Made by a program: the position numbers and the translations under genes. From CAZDDA01 sp964568045 (GTDB lineage: Bacteria; Bipolaricaulota; Bipolaricaulia; UBA7950; UBA9294), in contig CAZMOL010000083.1 of the NCBI GenBank assembly GCA_964568045.1, forward strand, positions 1 to 6,454: DNA of 6,454 nucleotides. Reading direction: 5' to 3'. Below the pieces are notes generated by a model. The model did no database searches, was not told the origin of the DNA, and was given only the letters and a program-made list of their open reading frames with translations. Shown here piece by piece: positions 1 through 5,239 of the stretch (position 1 is its first letter; each line of letters begins with the position of its first letter).

Positions 1-264
1 GATCAGACGGGTGTATTGCCTGTGCGCTTCGCCTATGCCTCGAGAAAGGCTGTGCATTTCTTCGGGAACTGCTATCAAGTGAACATGATTACTCATCAGG
101 CACCAAGCCAAAAAGGTTAGACCGTGATTTTGCCCTTGCTTTGCCAATAGATACAGGTAGTCAAATCGATCGTTATCTGAAGAGAAGATGGACATCGATC
201 GTACTCCACGTTGAGTCACGTGATGCGGAATGCCCGGTAATACAACGCGCGCTATTCTACCCAT
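1..264 (-). CDS. REP-associated tyrosine transposase (RAYT, IS200-like Y1 family), N-terminal part, cut by left window edge
   Basis: Reading the minus strand from the ATG at 264 gives 88 open codons to the edge. The protein opens MGRIARVVLPGIPHHVTQRG, the standard start of Y1_Tnp/RAYT proteins, and continues with GVRSMSIFSSDNDRFDYL (residues 20-37). The LMSNHVHLIAVP stretch (residues 56-67) contains the His-hydrophobic-His pair (H60, H62) that binds the catalytic metal in HUH single-strand nucleases. The catalytic tyrosine should lie past the edge. Known family members cut and rejoin single-stranded DNA at hairpins near the gene, and most are domesticated rather than autonomous. The start is chosen because residues 3-12 match the usual family N-terminus. 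I see no strong ribosome site. The hairpin and tandem repeats at 321-444 lie just upstream and are plausible substrates. Confidence 0.88.
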   Translation of the reverse strand, partial: MGRIARVVLPGIPHHVTQRGVRSMSIFSSDNDRFDYLYLLAKQGQNHGLTFLAWCLMSNHVHLIAVPEEMHSLSRGIGEAHRQYTRLI

Positions 265-320
265 GTCATTATTCTGCAAAAGCAGCACACCTTTTTCAAG
301 CTAGCGTATGAGGTTCAAAG

Positions 321-347
321 CTAATCATCAACACTGGTTGTGATTAG
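321..347. repeat. Bulged inverted repeat (REP-like hairpin) upstream of the transposase
   Basis: The arms CTAATCA (321-327) and TGATTAG (341-347) pair perfectly. Inside them CAAC (329-332) pairs with GTTG (337-340) around an ACTG loop, leaving one bulged T at 328. An 11-bp stem with a single-base bulge is the kind of structure RAYT and IS200-like enzymes recognise. It sits 57 bp upstream of the transposase start. The GTAG tetranucleotide usually found at the foot of REP hairpins is absent on both strands, so recognition by this enzyme is inference. Confidence 0.5.
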
Positions 348-444
348 GTATTGTGTCACCGGGTTTGACGACGAATTCAGAAATGAGTATTATGTCCCCG
401 AATTTCAGTATTATGTCCCCGAATTTCTCATGTCCCCGAATTTC
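347..444. repeat. Short tandem repeats, transposase-linked (two full, one partial and one degenerate unit)
   Basis: Two identical 21-bp units lie head to tail at 386-406 and 407-427; they share the core TATTATGTCCCCGAATTTC. A shortened third unit at 428-444 keeps the last 15 bases. A degenerate unit at 347-367 matches 15 of 21 positions and overlaps the foot of the hairpin. On the opposite strand the core reads GAAATTCGGGGACATAATA. From memory, sequences like this recur beside IS200/RAYT transposases in environmental genomes; I could not search this. The array lies between the RAYT gene and the secreted nuclease gene. Confidence 0.7.
365..393 (+). promoter_or_regulatory. Candidate sigma70 promoter for the secreted nuclease
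   Basis: TTGACG (365-370) and TATTAT (388-393) are separated by exactly 17 bp, and each matches consensus at five of six positions. The -10 box lies inside the first full tandem repeat and the -35 box starts in the degenerate unit, so the repeats themselves may supply the promoter. Transcription would start near 400, giving a leader of about 90 nt before the ATG at 490. TATTAT recurs in the second repeat (409-414), but without a good -35 box at the right distance. Confidence 0.45.
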
Positions 445-489
445 TCGTGGTGGAAGTGATCCTGGAGTACCTGGAAACGGAGGAGCGCC

Positions 490-1548
490 ATGAGAACGAG
501 TAGACTTGCGCCTGCGGTAGTGGTCGCGTTGATCCTATGTGTCGTGGGAACTCACGCTGACACAATCAAGATCGCATTCTGGAATGCTCTTCATTTCGGG
601 TATGGAAAGGGAGAATGCAAAGACATCGAGCAGATCGCTGACATCATCGAGGACTACGATGTCGTTGCTCTAGCCGAGGTCATGAACAACTCGAAGAAAG
701 ACCCGAACGAGAGTACATGTGTGGCAGTGTACGGTACTGATGTTCTTGGCCATGTGGAAGCTCTGGTTGCTGAGCTTAACTCTCGCGGTCAGACATGGTC
801 ACGTATCATTTCCCCTGAAGCTCGAGGCCGATCTGACAGTTACAAGGAGTACTACGTCTTTCTCCACAACCACAGAGTCCAGCGTGTCAAAGGCGGATGC
901 TTCTTCCCCGACTCCACGGACATCTTCGAACGCGAACCGTTCTTTGTCTCGTTCCTAGCCGGAGAGTTCGACTTCACAGTAATCGTTCATCATGCCATTA
1001 GCCCATCCAAATCGACGGAGCTCAAGCGGGAAATCCAGTTCCTGGACAACGTTTTCCTCTCTGTGCAAGGACTGGATCCTTTCGAGGATGACATTATCCT
1101 ACTCGGGGATTTCAACGTGGAATCATCTCGAGATGGATGGTGGAATGAGTTGCGTTCGATCTCAGGACTAACCGCTTTAATTGACGAGCCTACTTCGCTC
1201 GGTCAGGACGGTCTTGCGAACCCCTACGACAAGATCTGGATCGACGCTTGCAACACAGGTCCGGAGCACGAGTTTACAGGTCAATCCGGTATCCTCAAAT
1301 TCTGGGATCTCGTGTTTTCAGAGCTCCCCGAAAGCGAGCGCTACAGCTACGCGTACGAGAACAAGGGCTCGTTCTCAGATCACGTCCTCATCTGGGCGGA
1401 GTTCAGTATCGATCTGGACGACGACCCCGCCAGCAACAAATCGACTGCTCAGCGGCACGCCAACGATTCTGGGGTCCCTAGAACCCCGAGCTTGGATGAA
1501 GCTAAATCCGAGAATCCGATGACACAATACCTGTTTCTCGCGTCTTAA
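490..1548 (+). CDS. Secreted DNase I-like nuclease (endonuclease/exonuclease/phosphatase superfamily)
   Basis: This 352-residue protein probably hydrolyses DNA outside the cytoplasm. Residues 1-23 form a signal peptide with a hydrophobic core and a likely cut after THA (A23). The full DNase I catalytic set is visible: N32 in FWNALHFG, E63 in ALAEVM, E120 in SYKEYY, R148 in FEREP, H167 or H168 in VIVHHAI, D207 and N209 in GDFN, D247 in NPYDKIW, and D297-H298 in SDHVLIW. The order and spacing match DNase I rather than sphingomyelinase or Xth. After about residue 308 there is an unrecognised hydrophilic tail rich in Asp, Ser and Asn. The start is supported by GGAGGAG at 479-485. The coding sequence is AT-richer than the genes to its right, which suggests acquisition. 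It could also act on RNA or phosphoesters, but DNA is the best reading. Confidence 0.88.
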   Translation: MRTSRLAPAVVVALILCVVGTHADTIKIAFWNALHFGYGKGECKDIEQIADIIEDYDVVALAEVMNNSKKDPNESTCVAVYGTDVLGHVEALVAELNSRGQTWSRIISPEARGRSDSYKEYYVFLHNHRVQRVKGGCFFPDSTDIFEREPFFVSFLAGEFDFTVIVHHAISPSKSTELKREIQFLDNVFLSVQGLDPFEDDIILLGDFNVESSRDGWWNELRSISGLTALIDEPTSLGQDGLANPYDKIWIDACNTGPEHEFTGQSGILKFWDLVFSELPESERYSYAYENKGSFSDHVLIWAEFSIDLDDDPASNKSTAQRHANDSGVPRTPSLDEAKSENPMTQYLFLAS

Positions 1549-1758
1549 CCTTACATCCGGTTACACGTTCAGCGGCAGCGATAAGTATCCCGTCCGCCAA
1601 GGCCCAATTCTCCTTCTGACACGTCGCGCGCTTTCAGAGATTCCCCCGATTTTCCTATGAGGAATGTCTTCGGACAACAAATTTGCGCTTCCCGAAACAG
1701 GCTCTTGCACCGCAAGCAAGCGAGGTTCGGGGAGTAGCGTTAATAGACACAATCATAT
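1549..1758. other. Non-coding spacer with a long-range stem-loop
   Basis: I found no convincing gene here; the minus-strand reading frame across 1561-1752 resembles no family I know. The notable element is a nested fold. CTTCCCGAA (1688-1696) pairs with TTCGGGGAG (1726-1734), nine pairs with one G-T wobble. Within its loop CTTGC (1704-1708) pairs with GCAAG (1712-1716). No T-run follows, so it is a poor intrinsic terminator. It could slow upstream transcription, be a structured RNA element or be the scar of a mobile element. Nothing in the sequence decides between these. Confidence 0.4.
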
Positions 1759-1786
1759 TTGACAGATATTCAGATACGTGTATAAT
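1759..1786 (+). promoter_or_regulatory. Perfect-consensus sigma70 promoter
   Basis: TTGACA (1759-1764) and TATAAT (1781-1786) are both exact consensus hexamers with a 16-bp spacer. The surroundings are AT-rich. Transcription should start near 1793, giving a leader of about 90 nt before the nuclease remnant at 1883. I see no comparably good promoter between this point and the VWA gene at 2193, so the same transcript probably serves both reading frames. I saw no obvious operator over the hexamers, which suggests strong, possibly constitutive expression. Confidence 0.8.
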
Positions 1787-1882
1787 AATGGTACGCCCTG
1801 CTTGCGTCACACATTGTGCTTAACACACTACATTGATAAGACCATAGGGATCACAGGCGACCTAGATGGAGGCGAAAGATGA

Positions 1883-2188
1883 ATGAAAATGAGGATTGGG
1901 ACATTCAACATTGAGAATCTGTTCACGCGTTACAGATTAAGGAGGAACTTTGCTCCACTGGAAGCAGACGGGTCTACGATCAACAACCTCTCTTTTGATG
2001 TCTACGACAAAGTGGCAAAACAGATTACGGCCAAAGCAATTCACAAGATAGACACGGATGTGCTTGCTGTGCGAAAGACTGAAAACCTTAGAGTGCTTGA
2101 TCGCTTCAACACCAGATACCTCCTAAGGAACATTCTGACACGCCGGAGGGATGCGAAGCAAAGGAAAAGGGAAAGGGGTTGGAGGTGA
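1883..2188 (+). pseudogene. Truncated N-terminus of a second endonuclease/exonuclease/phosphatase-family gene
   Basis: The first 80 or so residues match the start of cytoplasmic EEP nucleases: MRIGTFNIENLF (residues 3-14), the aspartate in DTDVLAV, and ENLRVLDRFNTRYL (residues 67-80). The family's usual continuation is missing, including the IDGNDPR-like, GDFN and SDH motifs. Homology stops near 2125 and the frame then reads about 20 basic residues from the leader of the next gene. The expected QEVEN motif reads RKTEN, so the catalytic glutamate is a lysine; the piece was decaying or was never catalytic. Intact relatives are typically about three times as long. GGAGG at 1868-1872 and the promoter at 1759-1786 could still drive translation. 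The stop TGA (2186-2188) falls inside the ribosome site of the VWA gene, so the remnant may act as a coupling leader ORF. No signal peptide is present, so it is not simply a copy of the gene at 490. Confidence 0.78.
2181..2188 (+). promoter_or_regulatory. Strong ribosome binding site of the VWA gene, overlapping the stop of the upstream remnant
   Basis: GGAGGTGA is an extended match to the anti-Shine-Dalgarno sequence. GGAGG (2181-2185) lies seven bases before the ATG at 2193. Its last three bases are the TGA stop of the upstream truncated nuclease frame. Ribosomes finishing the remnant therefore terminate on this site, four bases short of the next start. This arrangement fits translational coupling and decides the start of the VWA gene. 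Confidence 0.75.
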
Positions 2189-2192
2189 CCGA

Positions 2193-3398
2193 ATGAAGAT
2201 CAGTCCGCGCACGGCAAAGCTTCTTATCAGCATAGCTATCGGTCTTTTTATCGCGTCGATTGGCCCACTTGCGCTTGCGGAATCCACAACGTATTGCGGA
2301 GTAAGCTTTCCCAATGCTGATCGCTCCTTTGCCGACCGCGTCGTCGCCTATTGTGCGGCAAGCTGCGTCCGAGGAGCGTACGGCAATCCCAGCAAGGCGC
2401 TCGGTCCTCCCGACTGCGGCCACGAAGACTGCAGCGGTGGATGCGTCGGATGGTACGGGTGCGACACGTGTGCCGTCTCCCTCGGATTCCGGGTCAGCGC
2501 CTTGGACAATCGCGGCTACCTGGTCTTGGAGTTCGTGGACAACCGTCTGATCGACGTTCCAGGAGACGACCTGTTTGTCTATGTCACCAACGATCGTCCA
2601 GGCCTTGTGGAAATCAGCGCCGACGGCATCACCTTCGTGGCCGTGGGCGAAGTTCGCGAGTATCCGGGAGCGATCGATATTGCACCGTTCGTTGCCGGTG
2701 AAGAGGAATTCCAATTTGTCCGCATCAGTGACGTCCCCGCGGACGAAGAGTTCTCCACATGCCCGGGGCCGAGCATCGACGCGGTCGGCGCCATGGGGCT
2801 GACGCGGCAGGTTGAGCCTGAGCCCAATGAGGCCTTCGGCACGCTCGAAGTGCTGCCGTTGGGAGAACTGGCGATTGCCGCCGAGACCCGCCCAGCGGAG
2901 GCCCTCTTGCTCATTCTCGATACTTCCAGCAGCATGGCCAAATCCTTCGAGCACGCCAGCAAGCTCGAGGTCGCCAAGCAGGTTCTTCTGGATCTCATCG
3001 AGGAAATCCCGGACGGAACACAAGTCGGGTTCAGGAGTTTCGGGGGATGCGGAAATTGCCAGTTTCTCGTGCCGATCGGTCCGATCAACCGCGCAGAGCT
3101 GCGGGCAAAGATCCAAGCCCTGGCCAGCGGGGGAGCGACTCCCCTCTCATACGTTCTCGAACAAGCGAAGGAGGACTGCGCGCAGATCCCCGGCTCGAAG
3201 CTCCTCGTCCTGGTGAGCGATGGCATGGAAACCTGCGGCGGGGATCCCATTGCCGCAGCGAGGGACTTGGTCGCCCCAGGATACGATTTACGCGTCCACA
3301 TCGTCGGTTTCGATGTGCCTCAGTATCAATCCGCGCGTGAGCAGCTCCGGAAGATCGCCGAGGTTGTAGGCGGTGTGTACTTCGATGTGGACGGCTGA
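2193..3398 (+). CDS. Secreted Cys-rich protein with C-terminal von Willebrand factor A domain
   Basis: This 401-residue protein is exported: residues 1-29 are a signal peptide ending ALA before ES. Residues 31-202 form a beta-rich domain of the kind found on bacterial surface proteins. It carries GNPSKALGPPD (64-74), VSLGF, LVLEFVDN, DDLFVYV and SIDAVGAMG (194-202), and has eight cysteines between 35 and 93, probably disulfide-bonded. After a short Pro/Glu linker, residues 235-401 are a VWA domain. Its metal site is complete: D243, S245 and S247 in DTSSS, T316 in GGATPLS, and D343 in VSDGMETCGGDP. C286, C289, C329 and C348 may also pair. VWA domains bind proteins or matrix through the metal, so adhesion or complex assembly outside the membrane is likely. 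The start at 2193 is chosen for the GGAGGTGA at 2181-2188 and because the signal peptide begins there. An in-frame ATG at 2151 would add 14 basic residues. No membrane anchor follows the VWA domain. Confidence 0.87.
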   Translation: MKISPRTAKLLISIAIGLFIASIGPLALAESTTYCGVSFPNADRSFADRVVAYCAASCVRGAYGNPSKALGPPDCGHEDCSGGCVGWYGCDTCAVSLGFRVSALDNRGYLVLEFVDNRLIDVPGDDLFVYVTNDRPGLVEISADGITFVAVGEVREYPGAIDIAPFVAGEEEFQFVRISDVPADEEFSTCPGPSIDAVGAMGLTRQVEPEPNEAFGTLEVLPLGELAIAAETRPAEALLLILDTSSSMAKSFEHASKLEVAKQVLLDLIEEIPDGTQVGFRSFGGCGNCQFLVPIGPINRAELRAKIQALASGGATPLSYVLEQAKEDCAQIPGSKLLVLVSDGMETCGGDPIAAARDLVAPGYDLRVHIVGFDVPQYQSAREQLRKIAEVVGGVYFDVDG

Positions 3399-3479
3399 CC
3401 TGCCCCGAGTGGTCGGCTCCCTCTGGATAGATAGGGGCGTACCATCGGATTTTGCATCGCGCTCTATTGCGCTCCTTTC

Positions 3480-3542
3480 ATTACACGTCTACTTCGAATC
3501 GAGTTTGTAGGTGCGGTGTATCATCTCAGTAGTCGAGGGAGC
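3480..3542 (+). pseudogene. N-terminal remnant of a second RAYT/IS200-like transposase
   Basis: The plus frame through 3495-3542 reads RIEFVGAVYHLSSRGS. This is nearly the textbook N-terminus of another RAYT subgroup (family pattern: R-I-E-x-x-G-A-x-Y-H-x-x-x-R-G-N). Upstream it reads ITRLL, with ATT at 3480 where an ATG would be expected. After 3542 similarity fades, though RSKLFTSSRAR just downstream could be a weakly kept piece up to about 3608. The HUH motif and the tyrosine are not seen. The first residues are more like RIEF-type RAYTs than the RIARVV-type gene at 1-264, so this is a separate element. Confidence 0.62.
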
Positions 3543-3653
3543 ACCCAACTGAAGAATTGGTGTCTACGTACCCCTCGATCTAAACTATTCACCTCCTCTC
3601 GGGCCAGGTTGGCTCCTGTTCCACCTGCAGAACCACAGCGTTTCTCCACAGGA
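3543..3653. other. Non-coding spacer between two gene remnants
   Basis: Apart from a possible weak extension of the transposase remnant to about 3608, I recognise nothing here. The whole stretch 3399-3855 between the VWA stop and the fusion-gene start holds only two remnants and no intact gene. No convincing terminator follows the VWA gene: GCCCC near 3403 could pair with GGGGC near 3435, but only across a long loop and without a T-run. Confidence 0.4.
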
Positions 3654-3803
3654 TCACGTCCGCTTTTTACGCTTGCTCGAAGAGGGTCTGATTTCCCCAA
3701 ACACCCTCGACTACAGAGCGGCTTCGGCTTGGCCGATCTTCGATGCGTGGTGCTGTAGCTGCGCTCCGCGGGAGGGGAGAGGCGGCTCGCTTTGGTTTCC
3801 GGC
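3654..3803 (-). pseudogene. C-terminal remnant of a nitroreductase paralog, with an internal stop
   Basis: Reading minus from about 3803 gives AGNQSEPPLPSRGAQL, then QHHASKIGQAEAAL, a TAG stop, then SRVFGEIRPSSSKRKKRT and TGA (3656-3654). It aligns with the last 49 residues of the nitroreductase at the right edge: AQLQHHASKIGQAEAAL against AQLEHYASKIGAAEADL is 13 of 17 identical, and VFGE follows in both. The TAG stands where the intact copy has a Glu codon (GAG). At DNA level 3733-3748 and 5745-5760 share 16 identical bases. The catalytic flavin domain is missing, so this is dead coding sequence. It lies in the 5' flank of the gene at 3856, which argues against extending that gene upstream. 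Confidence 0.72.
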
Positions 3804-3855
3804 GTTTTCCCACTGGACAGACCCGATCCTTGCGGTCATCATTGAAAGAGTCACC

Positions 3856-4917
3856 ATGGAAGATCAGGGAACCGACATACGCCACGTCATCCGGGAAGAG
3901 ACGCTGTTTGCGGGGATCCGAAAACCGATCAAGGGACGCGATGAGCTTCTTCCGAGGATGGAAGAGGTCCGCAGGGCATGCGAAGGCAAGGTGGTTGGCC
4001 CTCTCACGCACATCTTCCGCTTCGACACCCCGGTTGAGGGGTACGATTCGGAGATCGGTTTCCCGGTTTCCACAGAGGTCACCGTGGGAGACGTCAAAAC
4101 CCACACCCAACGCAGACTGCACTTCTTTTCGCTGCTGCACACAGGGCCGGTGAAACAGCTCCGCGAGACCACCGGCAAGATCTCTTCCTACATGAACCGC
4201 GTCGGGCTTTCCTCGGAGCTGGAGCTTGTGGAGATCTACCACCAGTACGCCCCAAACGACGAAAGCCAGAACCGGATCGAGGTGCGGAATTCCTTTCTGG
4301 CCTGGCCGGAGGTGTATTGGGAACAGCTGGTGCGCGTTGTGGGGGCCGATCTCGCTACAGAGATCTGGGCCGGCGGAGAGGGGATCACGCCCTTCACCCT
4401 GGTCGACGATCGCGCGCGGTGGGTCGGCGAGACGCTCGATCGGCTGAAGCGGCACACGGATCAGGATCAGCAGTTCGACATCCTCTCCCGCGTGGCACTG
4501 GTCCGCCCTTGCGAGGACACGGCAAAGTACAAGGCGCTGTACGAGAAATCCGGCGGCAGCGTCGAGGCGATTCTCGATGCACAGAACAAGCATCTGGAGG
4601 GCACGCGCACCGGCGGGTTCATCGATCCGCCGTGGTACGACGGCAAGGTGCTTCACTTGAGCAAGGTCGCGTACAACCGCGAGGCCTACGACAAGGCGCA
4701 GACGCACGACGAGCTGCGCAAGGCGTATTGCTTCTGTTCGCTCATCCGCGAGGCGAGCGACCCGAAGGTCGATCCGATCTTCTGTTATCGCGCCGCAGGG
4801 TGGGCGAGGCAGTTCTGGGAGCCGATCCTCGGGTTCGAGTTCAAGCACTGCACGATCACCAAGTCGATCCTCAAGGGCGACAACGTCTGCGCGTGGGACT
4901 ACATCCTGGAAGAGTAG
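3856..4917 (+). CDS. Fusion of a GyrI-like ligand-binding domain and an L-2-amino-thiazoline-4-carboxylate hydrolase-like domain
   Basis: This 353-residue protein has no signal peptide or membrane segment. Residues about 8-155 look like a GyrI/AraC effector-binding domain: IREETLFAGIRKPI at the start, a beta strand with FSLLHTGPVKQLRET (91-105), then YMNRVGLSSELELVEIYHQY (112-131). Such domains bind small hydrophobic or cationic ligands. Residues about 160-353 resemble the ATC hydrolase family in its Cys-rich C-terminal part: YCFCSLIRE (291-299), C310 before YRAAGWARQFWEPILGFEF, C332, and SILKGDNVCAWDYIL (337-351). That family opens a thiazoline ring on the way to cysteine in a few bacteria; most members are untested. 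The start at 3856 is supported by GAAAGAG at 3844-3850 and by domain limits. The frame is open further upstream, but that part overlaps a pseudogene. It may sense or convert a small amine or thiol compound. Substrate unknown. Confidence 0.65.
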   Translation: MEDQGTDIRHVIREETLFAGIRKPIKGRDELLPRMEEVRRACEGKVVGPLTHIFRFDTPVEGYDSEIGFPVSTEVTVGDVKTHTQRRLHFFSLLHTGPVKQLRETTGKISSYMNRVGLSSELELVEIYHQYAPNDESQNRIEVRNSFLAWPEVYWEQLVRVVGADLATEIWAGGEGITPFTLVDDRARWVGETLDRLKRHTDQDQQFDILSRVALVRPCEDTAKYKALYEKSGGSVEAILDAQNKHLEGTRTGGFIDPPWYDGKVLHLSKVAYNREAYDKAQTHDELRKAYCFCSLIREASDPKVDPIFCYRAAGWARQFWEPILGFEFKHCTITKSILKGDNVCAWDYILEE

Positions 4918-4951
4918 CCTGGGGTAATCAAAGACGGGTGGGGAGCCGCGC

Positions 4952-5239
4952 CTACCCCTTGATCAACTGACGGATTGCCTTCTCCAATGTCTGGCGGTGG
5001 ACACACCCCAGCACAAACACCTCGCCTTCTTCGTCCTCAAAGAAAATCCGGTAGTCGCCGATTCGTAGCCGTCTGAGCCTTCCTTGGGGATCTTGGATGA
5101 TTGCCTTAATCGCGCCCCCATCGGGAGATGGATCTTCTTCCAACCGTTTGAGGCCCTTGAGGAGTTGATAGCGCCGATCCGCTGGAAGGCGCCTTAGTTC
5201 TCTCCTCGCTGTGTGGGTGACCTTGACGCGAAAACTCAA
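4952..5239 (-). CDS. RelE/ParE-superfamily toxin
   Basis: This 95-residue protein has the compact RelE/ParE layout: a helical N-terminal half (TARRELRRLPADRRYQLLKG), then strands RLRRLRIGDYRIFFEDEEG (54-72) and EVFVLGCVHRQTLEKAI (73-89). RelE-type relatives cut mRNA in the ribosome; ParE-type relatives poison gyrase. The RLRIGDYR core (57-64) and H81-R82 are kept, but the usual LKG motif reads AIIQD and the tyrosine often seen after HR is absent. The target therefore cannot be called. The start is a TTG at 5239 whose TTGA overlaps the antitoxin stop by four bases; no ATG or GTG fits as well. Translation should be coupled to the antitoxin. The 3' end lies 34 bp from the convergent fusion gene. 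Confidence 0.88.
   Translation of the reverse strand: MSFRVKVTHTARRELRRLPADRRYQLLKGLKRLEEDPSPDGGAIKAIIQDPQGRLRRLRIGDYRIFFEDEEGEVFVLGCVHRQTLEKAIRQLIKG

Noticed and set aside
265..320. Promoter for the minus-strand transposase
   Set aside because: TTGAAA is present but no acceptable -10 box follows at normal spacing before the ATG.
386..444. Tandem units considered as a short CRISPR array
   Set aside because: The units abut directly with no spacers and only two are complete; no cas gene is present.
1680..1748. Integron attC site, because of the paired stems and GTTAATA
   Set aside because: The outer boxes do not fit the RYYYAAC/GTTRRRY consensus and no integrase or cassette array is visible.
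1561..1752. 63-codon minus-strand frame in the spacer
   Set aside because: No ribosome site, no recognisable domain, and it runs through the stem-loop at 1688-1734.
2151..2192. Upstream in-frame ATG as start of the VWA protein
   Set aside because: GGAGGG touches this ATG with no spacing, while the ATG at 2193 has an ideal ribosome site and begins a clean signal peptide.
2106..3116. Long minus-strand open frame across the VWA gene
   Set aside because: It lies opposite a gene with clear domains and motifs and resembles no protein family; it is a GC-driven shadow.
3814..3842. Promoter for the fusion gene (TGGACA, 17 bp, CATCAT)
   Set aside because: The -10 box matches only four of six, and the start would leave about seven bases of leader, cutting off the apparent ribosome site.
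3673..3855. Upstream extension of the fusion protein from a TTG at 3673
   Set aside because: Those 61 codons lie over the minus-strand nitroreductase remnant, resemble no domain and lack a ribosome site.
4921..4963. Bidirectional terminator between the convergent fusion gene and toxin
   Set aside because: ATCAA/TTGAT and GGGT/ACCC can pair, but unequal internal loops break the stem and no T-run follows on either strand.
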